Shown: in pieces, positions 8,461 to 16,840 of the stretch | How the letters are laid out: each line of letters starts with the position of its first letter | Numbering within the stretch: position 1 is the stretch's first letter | From: Aphanizomenon flos-aquae FACHB-1287 | GTDB taxonomy: Bacteria > Cyanobacteriota > Cyanobacteriia > Cyanobacteriales > Nostocaceae | DNA: 64,000 bases | Direction of reading: 5' to 3' | Assembly: GCF_014698755.1 (NCBI RefSeq) | Contig: NZ_JACJTO010000008.1 | Coordinates: forward strand, 1-64,000 | Made by a program: the position numbers and the translations under genes | Notes under the pieces: model-generated | The model's database searches: none | The model's input: the letters and a program-made list of their open reading frames with translations, nothing else | Told to the model about the DNA's origin: nothing

Positions 8461-9972
8461 TCAATTATAGTTAGTAATTAATTTGCTTTTTCTGAGGATA
8501 AACTGCATTACAGTTTCCTGTTGGGAAATAATATCAGCACGTCCTTCCATACCAGATTTGAGATAACATAAACGATCTCCTTTTCCTAAAAATAGATTTT
8601 GTGGGTCAATATTGATTTCATAAGTAGCTAGTTGGGGAGTGCTGATAATATAATTATTTTGTGTAGTTGCGATAACATCTGGTGCAATTGTTTTCACAGT
8701 TCCTTTGAGAGTTCCATAGTCTGGATAGGGACAAGATGAAACCTGCATTTGTACTGCTTGACCGATTTTTATTTTATCAATATCTTTAGCAGAAACGTGA
8801 GCTTTAATGATTAAAGGAGCATCCACAGGAGCAATTTGAGCTAGAGCTTCACTGACTTGCACAACCTGTCCAGAATTGCGGAGTTTAAGCTGCATCAGTG
8901 TACCTTTAGTTGGAGAACGAATCACACTTTTATTCAATTCATTTTCTAGCTGTTGTAGTTCTTGACCAGTGCGAATCTGTTGTTTTTGTAGTTCTAGACG
9001 TTGCTGAATTAATAGTTCCCGTTCTTTTTTTAAAGCTGCTAAATTGCCATCACCTCTTGCTTTTTCTTGATTAATTCTTTCTAAAGCTACTGTGACATTG
9101 GCATTACTAGGATTAATACCAATTTTTGCTTTTTGTAAGTTAATTTGTGCTAATTTAACAGCTTGTTCTTTTTCTTCTTGGAGATTTCTAGCATTAGATT
9201 TAGCTTGTTCTAATTTGGCTTGAGCCGATGTAACAGCCTGTTCTTTTTCCTCCATTAAATTCTGAGATATTGCTCCTGATGTCACTATATTTTGCAAGCG
9301 ATCACGCTGTGAAATTGCTAATTTTAAAGCTGCTTCTGCTTCTTGTAATGAGGCTATTAATACTTTTTCTTTTTGTAATCTTTCTAATTGATTCTTGGCT
9401 AAATTTATAGTTATTTTAGCTTGTGTCATTTCCGTACCAGTTTTAATTTGCTGATCTTGATAGTTGCGTTTCGTTCCAGTTAATTCAGCCCGTGCAGCTA
9501 GAATTGTCCGCTCATTTAAGTTAGTCTGAGCAATTATTTGAGTATTAATTTCATTAATTTGAGCATCAATTTGAAGAAGTTGTAATTTACTTTGTTGAAT
9601 AGTATTTTGCAGTTGTTTTTTCTGAGATTGGAATTGAGAGTCATCAAGATAGGCAATTACTTCTCCCTTATTTACTATCTGATTTTCTTTAGCTGCAATT
9701 TTTTTGACAGTTCCTGTTATGGCAGATTCAACTAACCGTAATTCTCCTAATGGTCGGATAGTTGCGGGAACTTTGACTGTGACATTGTAATAGAGAACAG
9801 AGGAAAGACTTATAGCTACCACAAACATACCAATCATTACTCCCCCACCAATATGAATCCATTTACCAATATGGGGGAGAAACTCATTAGCCTCTAATAT
9901 ATGTAAATCCTCTGAATTAGGATTATCGAAGTTATACAAATAATTCTGATCTTCACTCTGTAACGAGTTCAC
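8461..9972 (-). CDS. HlyD-family membrane fusion protein
   Basis: A 503-residue adaptor for a peptide exporter. One membrane helix at about residues 43-65 follows a 40-residue cytoplasmic tail. A split biotinyl/lipoyl-like domain comes next (VPATIRPLGELRLVES near residue 70), then a long coiled coil at about residues 110-335 rich in Gln, Lys and Glu, then the returning lipoyl half (VIRSPTKGTLMQLKLRNSGQVV) and a beta-barrel region. By analogy with HlyD/MFP proteins it links the inner-membrane C39 exporter to an outer-membrane channel, probably a TolC homologue encoded elsewhere. Gene order is leader peptide, HlyD, exporter, leader peptides. Confidence 0.92.
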   Translation of the reverse strand: MNSLQSEDQNYLYNFDNPNSEDLHILEANEFLPHIGKWIHIGGGVMIGMFVVAISLSSVLYYNVTVKVPATIRPLGELRLVESAITGTVKKIAAKENQIVNKGEVIAYLDDSQFQSQKKQLQNTIQQSKLQLLQIDAQINEINTQIIAQTNLNERTILAARAELTGTKRNYQDQQIKTGTEMTQAKITINLAKNQLERLQKEKVLIASLQEAEAALKLAISQRDRLQNIVTSGAISQNLMEEKEQAVTSAQAKLEQAKSNARNLQEEKEQAVKLAQINLQKAKIGINPSNANVTVALERINQEKARGDGNLAALKKERELLIQQRLELQKQQIRTGQELQQLENELNKSVIRSPTKGTLMQLKLRNSGQVVQVSEALAQIAPVDAPLIIKAHVSAKDIDKIKIGQAVQMQVSSCPYPDYGTLKGTVKTIAPDVIATTQNNYIISTPQLATYEINIDPQNLFLGKGDRLCYLKSGMEGRADIISQQETVMQFILRKSKLITNYN

Positions 9973-10317
9973 TGTATTATACCTTTTGTTATGACTAAAA
10001 TAGTCTCACCCAAGATGGAAATTACCAATATTATGTAACCAAAAAATAACTATCTTAGGTAATAAATTGACAGAAATAAAAACAAGTAAATTTCTTTATT
10101 TACACTATGAAAATCAATTGGATTATAGGTTAAATTCATGTAAAAGAGGTATTGACTAGCATGGCAGAGCAGTGAAAATAAGCAACCATTAAACTTCCAT
10201 AAAAAGCTAGTGTAATTTACTTTTTTAGGTTTAAATTCCTGATTTTCAGTGTCACTCTGCAGAACTAGTACAATACCGCTTTACAATTGAGCAACTTATA
10301 GGCAGATTAGCCCCTGT
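9973..10317. other. Spacer upstream of the HlyD gene
   Basis: About 345 nt between the first leader-peptide gene and the HlyD gene. I see no convincing reading frame. It may hold a promoter for the HlyD/exporter genes or a partial terminator for the upstream peptide gene, but no clear hairpin plus T-run was found. Confidence 0.35.
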
Positions 10318-10674
10318 TTACGCAAGAATTGTCGCACTGCCGGCTCCCGTTGGTAAAGGTGTTCCAGCTACTAGAGGTATTGCCCGTGGACTTCCTTCAG
10401 TTGGTAAAGTTGCTTGACCCAAAGCCCCTACACCCGCAGGAGGTTCTGCACCTAAGCCTAAGAAATCCTGTCCCGCAGTCAGGATAGTATTAGCCTTACC
10501 TGCGGAGGTGGCGCTGCTACCTTGAGGACCAGAGACACTGGTTCCCATTAAAAGAGATCCTTTGTTAGCATAGTTACTAGCTGCTAGTTCAAAGTCAGCC
10601 CCACCAGTCACTATCTCTTGTTGTTGATCTGATAAAGCAACCAATAAATCTGATCCGTTGATTTGATTTAACAC
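10318..10674 (-). CDS. Double-glycine leader peptide with Gly/Ser/Ala-rich core
   Basis: The first gene of the peptide export cluster. I place the start at the GTG at 10674, nine bases after a GAGG ribosome-binding site. An upstream GTG would put that site inside the coding region. The 118-residue product has the leader DLLVALSDQQQEIVTGG, then a core of about 90 residues made mostly of Gly, Ala, Ser, Thr and Pro without Cys. The core is far from typical compact bacteriocins and could be a structural or surface peptide. The leader agrees with those of the three peptides 4-6 kb downstream, so the four probably share the C39 exporter. Confidence 0.75.
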   Translation of the reverse strand: MLNQINGSDLLVALSDQQQEIVTGGADFELAASNYANKGSLLMGTSVSGPQGSSATSAGKANTILTAGQDFLGLGAEPPAGVGALGQATLPTEGSPRAIPLVAGTPLPTGAGSATILA

Positions 10675-10966
10675 GATTATTAGCCTCACTTATTTAACTA
10701 GGTATTTAATCACCTAACAACTTAACTATAAGCATGGTTGGCTAATAATTCATAAACCTACAGGTAGAAAGTAAAGTTTCTAAATTTACCTCTAAGAGTA
10801 GAGATAAAATAGCTTTGAATTAATAAAATTATATTATTAAAGAATTAATTTCAGTGCAATAGAGTCTACACAATATTTATCTTTTTTCCGTTACAGTCAA
10901 GCCAAAAGATGCTACGGTAATAACCTAAAATTAAAGGTAAAGTAAAAAATCCATATTAGGAATTAT

Positions 10967-11680
10967 TCAATAACTAGAGAGAATTTGAGTTAATAAATAA
11001 GCACAGGTAGCACTACCTATAGGAACTGTTAAATTATCAATTCCCAAAAAAGAAAAAGCTTCTAAAATCGTAGCAATTAAAGCGACAATTAAGGAGATTA
11101 TCCAAGTTTGCCAAATATTTCCCTGGACAATAAATAAAAGAGTTACACAAATAAAATAACTACTTAAAGTTACCGTTAAAGAACCTTCCCAACTTTTTTG
11201 AGAACCAAAAACTATATATTTGTGTTTACCAAAACGTTTACCAATTAAAGCAGCTAATCCATCACCCCAAGCCATAATCATAATTCCTAAAACAGCATAT
11301 TGAGGTTGGTGTAAATACCAAAAAATACCCATTAAAACCCCTATACTCACAGCATAGAAAAATGTCCCCAGACTCTGACGACCCACACTATTAATACCAG
11401 GAAGAATGGGGAATTTATAGGATAATAAAGTGATAAGACTCGCAAAAACTGAAGCCGTAATTCCTACATAAGCAGGAATATCTAACCACCAAGCAATTAA
11501 AATCACATTACCCATGCCAATATGCACGATTTTACGGATGATTTCCGCCTCACTATCAGTAAAACGATATACCACCCAAGCAATAAAGATAATTAATCCT
11601 ACCCAAACCGCTGCAGGGGCAATTTGCAGGGATAATGGAGAAATGGTTTCCAAGCTGAGAAATGTGTTAAACAATGTCAA
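10967..11680 (-). CDS. Phytol kinase-like polyprenol/DAG kinase family membrane protein
   Basis: A 237-residue integral membrane protein with six to seven hydrophobic segments. It keeps the CTP-dependent kinase family (SEC59/DGK1/VTE5) motifs: [12 protein letters not shown] near residue 70, [18 protein letters not shown] at about residue 140 and QKSWEGSL shortly after. In plants and cyanobacteria this group includes the phytol kinase that recycles phytol to phytyl phosphate for tocopherol. Substrate assignment is by family only. The apparent start is a TTG at 11680, and the divergent yidD frame begins within a few bases of it; the true start could be slightly internal. Confidence 0.82.
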   Translation of the reverse strand: MTLFNTFLSLETISPLSLQIAPAAVWVGLIIFIAWVVYRFTDSEAEIIRKIVHIGMGNVILIAWWLDIPAYVGITASVFASLITLLSYKFPILPGINSVGRQSLGTFFYAVSIGVLMGIFWYLHQPQYAVLGIMIMAWGDGLAALIGKRFGKHKYIVFGSQKSWEGSLTVTLSSYFICVTLLFIVQGNIWQTWIISLIVALIATILEAFSFLGIDNLTVPIGSATCAYLLTQILSSY

Positions 11681-11970
11681 ATAGAGGTATTTTTCCCTTT
11701 AATCCTACTTTATTAGATTTGGGTATGAAAATATTATTGATTTGGTTAATTAAAGGTTATCGGTTATTTATTTCTCCTTTGTTTCCTCCTACTTGTCGCT
11801 TTCAACCTACCTGTTCTCTGTATGCGATTCAAGCAATTGAACGGTTTGGAGTATTTCGGGGAAGTTGGATAGCTATTATGCGGATTTTACGCTGTCATCC
11901 TTTTCATCCAGGAGGTTATGATCCTGTTCCCAATGTGCAGGAAAAATCTTGTTGTGAACATGAAGATTAA
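11674..11970 (+). CDS. yidD: Membrane protein insertion efficiency factor YidD
   Basis: This small protein assists YidC/Oxa1-dependent membrane insertion. It has the family core: [28 protein letters not shown] with its Cys pair, then the [14 protein letters not shown] motif. The frame has an ATG at 11674, giving 98 residues, but the normal family start ([13 protein letters not shown]) corresponds to the ATG at 11725, giving 81 residues. With the earlier start the gene overlaps the start of the divergent phytol kinase-like gene by a few bases. Confidence 0.92.
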   Translation: MSNRGIFPFNPTLLDLGMKILLIWLIKGYRLFISPLFPPTCRFQPTCSLYAIQAIERFGVFRGSWIAIMRILRCHPFHPGGYDPVPNVQEKSCCEHED

Positions 11971-12027
11971 ATACAAACTTTCCCCTATTTACTATTTGCT
12001 TCTCTAACAAATACCGAAGAGCCATAA

Positions 12028-13521
12028 TCAAAATAGTTCAAGTTGCTGACTTTTACTTTCAAGTTTTTGTCGGTTTAAATTATATTTGTCTACTATATGT
12101 TCTGGTATGGGAACTTTATCAAGGTTACGAGGCTCAACTTTAATTGCTCCAGAACCATAGCTTTTTCCTACCAATCTAAGATTTTCAATCGTCTCAGGCT
12201 CATTTAAAGCCTGACACAAATTAGTAATATATAATTCATCAGAATAAATAGGATAAATGCACAAAAAACTTGTTAATGGCACAACACCAGCCTCATTTTT
12301 AATAAATCTGGAATTTCGTCTCCCAAGATAAGCAAATAATATCGGTGGCACTTCTCTATATTCTATTCTATACCAATATTTACGTTGTTTCAACAAGGGA
12401 CGGTTAGGAAGACCTAATTTTTCACCTTTTTTAAGATAGTTAGCAACTGGTTCAGGAATATTATTCTCACTATTTATTGAAAGTAAAATTGTTGGTCGAT
12501 TATTTTCTTGTAATTTTTTGATATCTTCAATCGTTAGTTTATCTCCTATTACATCTTTTGTCCGGCCAATTGCAAGTTTAAGAAATTCTTGGGGAATTGC
12601 CAATTCTTTTACCTGTTGTCTTGTTAGAAAAAAGAAGTCATTCGCTCCTGTAGCAATACCACGCATAACTTTTGCAAAGTCATTGAGGTGATATTTAACA
12701 TCACAATTATTTTGTTCTGGTCTTGATAAACCCGTTGCTAATGCTTCTTGTAAATCTCGATTATTAATTTCTAGGCTGATATAATTTGTATCTTGAAAAT
12801 CAGATTTAACAAAATTAAAAAGTTCCTCATTAGCTTCATTTGTCTTGATCCATTTAATTGTCTGGACAGGTTCAGATTTCTTGATAAAAAAGATAATCGC
12901 ATTGGTATCAACCTTGGGAAAAGGTGTGGCATTTTGATCAAATGTAACAACGCATTCAAGACAATAATTTTTAGTAATCCATTGCCAAAGTTTTTGAGCA
13001 AAAATTCCTTCACAAGTATCCGCAGGCATAATAAAAGCTAGTTTTCCATTTTTATTAAGTAAATTTAACGCCTGGACAAAAAAGTAAATATGATAACCTG
13101 CTCTACCATCAATTGTAAAATCTGTAATACTTATAAAAAGCTCTTTGAGAAATTGTTTCATCTTTTCATCAATTCGGTGATGTCTGATGTAAGGTGGATT
13201 AGCTATAATTGCGTTAAACTTTTTTTGTGGAGGATTTTTGATGAAATCACGTAATTCTACAAAGCAACTATTTTTTTGATAAATTTCATCTTTTAAAATA
13301 TCTTCATCTATATCAATTCCATAATAATTAATAGAGGGATTTATCTGTAATAAGGCATTTAAAAAAGCTCCTTTACCAGCAGCAGGATCAAAAATCAAAT
13401 TTGTGTCTTGTGCTATATACGCAACCATTGCTTTTGTCACCCATTCTGGTGTCCAGAATTGACCTTTATCACGTAATTTCTCCCTTTCTTGCCAATTATT
13501 AGGTAGTTTTTGATTAATCAT
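12028..13521 (-). CDS. N6-adenine DNA methyltransferase (type II-like), orphan
   Basis: A 497-residue SAM-dependent methyltransferase. Motif I DPAAGKGAF lies at residues 45-53 and the N6-adenine motif IV NPPY at 108-111. The N-terminal KGQFWTPEWVTKAM segment is typical of the Eco57I/TaqI-like group. The C-terminal half, about residues 270-497, is probably the target-recognition domain. No restriction endonuclease gene is adjacent: the neighbours are yidD and a tRNA. It may be an orphan regulatory or protective methylase, or a fused type IIG remnant, although I see no PD-(D/E)XK domain in it. Confidence 0.85.
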   Translation of the reverse strand: MINQKLPNNWQEREKLRDKGQFWTPEWVTKAMVAYIAQDTNLIFDPAAGKGAFLNALLQINPSINYYGIDIDEDILKDEIYQKNSCFVELRDFIKNPPQKKFNAIIANPPYIRHHRIDEKMKQFLKELFISITDFTIDGRAGYHIYFFVQALNLLNKNGKLAFIMPADTCEGIFAQKLWQWITKNYCLECVVTFDQNATPFPKVDTNAIIFFIKKSEPVQTIKWIKTNEANEELFNFVKSDFQDTNYISLEINNRDLQEALATGLSRPEQNNCDVKYHLNDFAKVMRGIATGANDFFFLTRQQVKELAIPQEFLKLAIGRTKDVIGDKLTIEDIKKLQENNRPTILLSINSENNIPEPVANYLKKGEKLGLPNRPLLKQRKYWYRIEYREVPPILFAYLGRRNSRFIKNEAGVVPLTSFLCIYPIYSDELYITNLCQALNEPETIENLRLVGKSYGSGAIKVEPRNLDKVPIPEHIVDKYNLNRQKLESKSQQLELF

Positions 13522-13675
13522 AATTTAAAAGCTTTTATAGGTCAATACCTTGTTTATATCCTGCTTTGTTGGGTTGAATCATAAAACCTAACCTACAAAT
13601 CAAGGCTTTTTCCAATTTAGACAAGGTACTGATAGGTTAAAATAAATACTAAAGCCTATAAAACATCCAAACATA

Positions 13676-13730
13676 AAAATGTGCTAAAAACACAGTCAGG
13701 AAAAACCTAACCTAGTATCTAGCACATTTT
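13676..13730. terminator. Long inverted repeat downstream of tRNA-Leu
   Basis: Perfect 11-bp arms AAAATGTGCTA and TAGCACATTTT are separated by 33 nt, just past the 3' end of the minus-strand tRNA-Leu. Read on the minus strand the second arm ends in a T-rich run, so it may act as a terminator. It could also be a small repeated element. Confidence 0.5.
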
Positions 13731-13749
13731 CAATTAAATTTCAATTAGA

Positions 13750-14072
13750 TGGGAGTGGGGGGACTTGAACCCCCACGACCGTTTAAAGTCAACGGATTTT
13801 CATTCTCTTGCAGTTTTCACTACTACTCAGTTGCTAAAGCAATCATAAGTTTTGAGAATTGGACTCTCCCTTTACCCTCGTCTTCACGTTAGGGTAGCTC
13901 CCGTCGAGTCTCTGCACCTTCCCAGGGAAATTTTCTCTGGGCTTGGCTCAGGATTGCCGTATCTACGAATAGATTTAGGTTTCCCTGAGTTTGAGAGCTG
14001 CCACTTGAAAGATTTCTCAATCAAGGCTCAATTCCTTTAAGTCCGTAGCGTCTACCATTCCGCCACACTCCC
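13750..14072 (-). tRNA. trnL-UAA: tRNA-Leu(UAA) interrupted by a group I intron
   Basis: Acceptor arms GGGAGTG (14072-14066) and CACTCCC pair, with discriminator A at 13750; CCA is not encoded. The first exon is 34 nt (14072-14039) and ends in the anticodon loop after U34. The second exon is 51 nt (13800-13750). It starts AAAATCCG, rebuilding the loop C-U-U-A-A-A-A with anticodon UAA, and contains a long variable arm and GGTTCAA T-loop. The spliced length is 85 nt, normal for a class II leucine tRNA. Confidence 0.96.
13801..14038 (-). ncRNA. Group I intron in tRNA-Leu(UAA)
   Basis: A 238-nt self-splicing-type intron sits after U34 of the anticodon, the conserved cyanobacterial/plastid position. 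It contains core-like P, Q, R and S elements, for example AATTGAGCC near the 5' end, the ACTCAGGGAAACCTAAA segment, GGCAATCCTGAGCCAAGCC, and a GTGCAGAGACTCGACGGGAGCTACCCTAACG region. The last base is the expected terminal G at 13801. No homing endonuclease is encoded. Confidence 0.93.
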
Positions 14073-14381
14073 GAAAAGTTATTTAGTTTTTTGGTGCGGT
14101 TTTTAATCCCTTGTCCACTATACCACTAATTGCTTTTTTTTGGCAAGTAGATTTTAAAATTTTTTTGCTCAGGTGAATATTTGACCACCCAATCAAAATC
14201 CTTAACTACCTACTTTGTCCGCACTTAATGGATGAAAACTATCATATCATAGGTTTCGATTTTTGGGAAATTTATTTTTGGGGAGGGGAAAATAACACAG
14301 TTACGGATTTCCTCAAATCAGGCATTCAGCATATCATAGGAGGTGAATGCACCAAATATAGTTCACATTGCGGTAAGGAAT
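14073..14381. other. Spacer between tRNA-Leu and ndhL
   Basis: About 310 nt holding the upstream regions of the divergent tRNA-Leu and ndhL genes. An open frame beginning at 14228 runs through it into ndhL in another frame, but it lacks family features, so I do not call it a gene. No hairpin or named operator was recognised. Confidence 0.35.
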
Positions 14382-14591
14382 ATGGTTGTAGCACTACTGT
14401 ATCTAAGTTTGGCTGGCGCTTATTTGCTGGTAATACCCATTGCTGTCTTTTTCTACTTGAGTTTAAGATGGTATACCTGTGGGTCTGTGGAACGGGTGTT
14501 TATGTACTTTTTAGTGTTCTTTTTCTTTCCGGGGTTGCTGGTTCTTTCCCCGTTTGTGAATTTGAACCCCCGTCCTCGAAAAATTGCTTAA
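14382..14591 (+). CDS. ndhL: NAD(P)H-quinone oxidoreductase subunit L
   Basis: A small membrane subunit of the cyanobacterial NDH-1 complex in thylakoids, used in cyclic electron flow, respiration and CO2 uptake. The 69-residue protein has two membrane helices ([23 protein letters not shown] and [20 protein letters not shown]) and the typical C-terminal NPRPRK tail. I chose the ATG at 14382, preceded by TAAGGA; an in-frame GTG at 14343 would add 13 non-family residues. It is followed by a DUF3007 gene and trpA, an order I recall from other cyanobacteria. Confidence 0.92.
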   Translation: MVVALLYLSLAGAYLLVIPIAVFFYLSLRWYTCGSVERVFMYFLVFFFFPGLLVLSPFVNLNPRPRKIA

Positions 14592-14617
14592 ATTAAGATT
14601 GGTAGGTCATAATTCTC

Positions 14618-14929
14618 ATGCGACGTATTGACGCGATTGGTTTTGGTTTCGGCGTTTTTGTGGCTGGTGGTTTGGCTTATGTGGGTTTACAGTTAGTGGG
14701 TTTAGATAGTCAGAATGCTGGTATCTGGAGTCAAGTTTTCTTGATAGCTGGCTTAATTGGCTGGTTATGTACCTATCTTTTCCGAGCAATAGGGAATAAA
14801 ATGACCTACCATCAACAACGAGAAGCTTATGAAACGGCTTTTTTGCAAAAGCGTCTTGATGAACTCTCTCCTGAGGAGTTAGCCAAATTGCAAGAGAAGA
14901 TTGAACAAGACAAAGAATCTCAGGTTTAG
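14618..14929 (+). CDS. DUF3007 family membrane protein
   Basis: A 103-residue protein with two membrane helices (IGFGFGVFVAGGLAYVGLQLVG and GIWSQVFLIAGLIGWLCTYLF) and a soluble, charged C-terminal helix ending LSPEELAKLQEKIEQDKE. It matches the cyanobacteria-specific DUF3007 family of unknown function. It starts 26 nt after ndhL and is probably co-transcribed with it, which hints at a link to thylakoid membrane complexes; this is inference. Confidence 0.85.
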   Translation: MRRIDAIGFGFGVFVAGGLAYVGLQLVGLDSQNAGIWSQVFLIAGLIGWLCTYLFRAIGNKMTYHQQREAYETAFLQKRLDELSPEELAKLQEKIEQDKESQV

Positions 14930-14963
14930 AGTTATCATTGTTCAGTTGTCAGTTGTTGATTGT

Positions 14964-15012
14964 AACCACTGACTACTGACCATTGATCACTGACCATTGA
15001 CCACTGACTACT
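14964..15012. repeat. Degenerate heptamer tandem repeat upstream of trpA
   Basis: Seven near-identical 7-mers of the form GACTACT/GACCATT/GATCACT fill the spacer between the DUF3007 gene and trpA and end just before the trpA ribosome-binding site. It resembles the heptamer array at 2295-2343 and a shorter one near 32285-32318. Confidence 0.65.
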
Positions 15013-15023
15013 GATTAGGTGAA

Positions 15024-15827
15024 ATGACTGCTATTTCTCGTTGCTTTGAAAATTTGAGACGGAATCAGGAATGCGCGTTGATTCCTTTTATTACGGCTGG
15101 TGATCCAGATTTAGAAACTACTGCTAAAGCTTTACAGGTTCTAGATCGTTCCGGGGCGGATATTATTGAATTGGGTGTACCCTATTCTGATCCTTTGGCT
15201 GATGGTCCGGTAATTCAGGCTGCGGCTACTCGCGCTTTGCACAGGGGAACAACTTTAGAGCAGGTATTAGAGATGCTTAAAGGTGTTGGTCCGAGTTTGC
15301 GATCGCCTATTATTTTATTTACCTATTACAATCCGATTTTACATCGTGGTGTTGATAAATTTCTGCAACAAGTTAAAGATGCTGGAGTGTCAGGTTTAGT
15401 TGTGCCTGATTTGCCTTTGGAAGAGTCAGCAGGGCTAATCAAACCAGCGGCGGATAGGGGGATAGATTTGACCCTATTGGTAGCTCCTACGAGTTCTCCT
15501 GAAAGAATAGAGGCGATCGCTCGTGCATCCCAAGGATTTATCTATTTGGTGAGTGTTACTGGGGTCACGGGAATGCGAACCCAAGTGCAAGGACGGGTTT
15601 CTGAGCTATTGCAACAAATTCGTCATGTTACAGATAAACCCATCGGTGTCGGTTTTGGAATTTCTGATCCTGAACAAGCGCGACAAGTAAAAGTATGGGG
15701 CGCGGATGCGGCAATTGTCGGTAGTGCTGTGGTCAATAGACTAGCAGAAGGCACACCAGAACAGGGATTAGAAGCGATCGCTCAATTTTCTCAAAGTCTC
15801 AAGACAGCCATCAAAAATCCCTCCTAA
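15024..15827 (+). CDS. trpA: Tryptophan synthase alpha subunit
   Basis: Cleaves indole-3-glycerol phosphate to indole and glyceraldehyde 3-phosphate in the TrpAB complex. The 267-residue TIM barrel keeps both catalytic acids in their usual numbering: Glu49 in [16 protein letters not shown] and Asp60 at the end of that motif. The phosphate-binding [10 protein letters not shown] and GSAVV segments are near the C-terminus. trpB is not in the window. Upstream are ndhL and DUF3007. The reading frame contains several HIP1 GCGATCGC sites. Confidence 0.97.
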   Translation: MTAISRCFENLRRNQECALIPFITAGDPDLETTAKALQVLDRSGADIIELGVPYSDPLADGPVIQAAATRALHRGTTLEQVLEMLKGVGPSLRSPIILFTYYNPILHRGVDKFLQQVKDAGVSGLVVPDLPLEESAGLIKPAADRGIDLTLLVAPTSSPERIEAIARASQGFIYLVSVTGVTGMRTQVQGRVSELLQQIRHVTDKPIGVGFGISDPEQARQVKVWGADAAIVGSAVVNRLAEGTPEQGLEAIAQFSQSLKTAIKNPS

Positions 15828-16061
15828 CCCCAAGAGCGAAATTAAAAAATAGTGTATGTTTTTGTTATTTTTTAGTGGACAATTTAACTGTAATCATCTT
15901 AAATAATAACAGCATATCTTAGGATAGATAGAAAACTAACTAACACACTAGTTGATCTCAAATCTTTATTATGAATATCAAAGTAGGTAAAAAATTATGC
16001 GTGTGATAGTGCATCAGTCAGAACTAAGTTACTGTTCAGTAATATTAGAGGAGTAACAGCA

Positions 16062-16703
16062 ATGAGCGAAAGTATGGCATTTATTGGCGGAGTCGCGGTG
16101 GCTGGGTTAGCGGCTTTAGTCTTACTCAAAGGGACAAATACCCCCATATCATCGAATTTTGCCCCTAGTCCACAAATACCAGGAACATTTGTGCAACCCC
16201 AAGTAATGCAGTATCCTACTAATTACGGGCAACCTGTTTATACTAATCAGCCTCCAACTGCTCCTAATTCTGATCAGCGTTTGGAGAAAATAAATACGCA
16301 AATAACAGATTTGAAGGCGGAAAATCAACAACTAAAGTTACAAAATCAACAATTCCAGGCACAATTTCAAGGCCTCACTACTCAACAACAATGGCAAGCT
16401 CAACTAGCTAGTCAACAACAAAAAGTAGCTGCGCCATTACCAGTATCTGAACCAGATTGGAAGTCTTCACCCATGCTTTGGGCTGTAGGTGGTGCTGTAT
16501 TAACGATTGGTGGAGGTGTTGTGGCCGCTGGTGTTCTGTCTTTATTTGCACCAAAACAACGAGCTACCCGTACCGTTCAGGTAATTCATCCCTATAGTAG
16601 AAATACACAATCTCTAAATTCCGTACGTCGGGCTGAGTTTTTACCTTCCTCGCGGACAGAACCCAGAAGGGTAGAAACGGCAGAATATGAGGAAATGCAC
16701 TAA
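16062..16703 (+). CDS. Hypothetical membrane protein with coiled coil
   Basis: A 213-residue protein preceded by an AGGAG ribosome-binding site. An N-terminal hydrophobic helix (AFIGGVAVAGLAALVLL) is followed by a Pro/Gln/Asn-rich stretch, a coiled-coil segment at about residues 75-125 rich in Gln and Leu, a second membrane helix at about 140-165 (Gly/Ala/Val rich) and a basic C-terminal tail. The topology suggests two membrane passes around a loop. I do not recognise the family. About 230 nt of upstream non-coding sequence probably carries its own promoter. Confidence 0.7.
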   Translation: MSESMAFIGGVAVAGLAALVLLKGTNTPISSNFAPSPQIPGTFVQPQVMQYPTNYGQPVYTNQPPTAPNSDQRLEKINTQITDLKAENQQLKLQNQQFQAQFQGLTTQQQWQAQLASQQQKVAAPLPVSEPDWKSSPMLWAVGGAVLTIGGGVVAAGVLSLFAPKQRATRTVQVIHPYSRNTQSLNSVRRAEFLPSSRTEPRRVETAEYEEMH

Positions 16704-16840
16704 TTTATTGTGCTAAATATAGACATTGAAACAGCGAAAAACCGGAAATCAAATACAATTCGGTGGGGTTAAATATTCAACTCCACTTTTTGATGTTGAT
16801 GATGGTTTTGTTTTTTATAAATTAATTATGAGCGTAATTT

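Noticed and set aside
14228-14596. 122-codon plus-strand frame over ndhL
   Set aside because: It is in another frame of ndhL; only the 14382-14591 frame shows the conserved NdhL helices.
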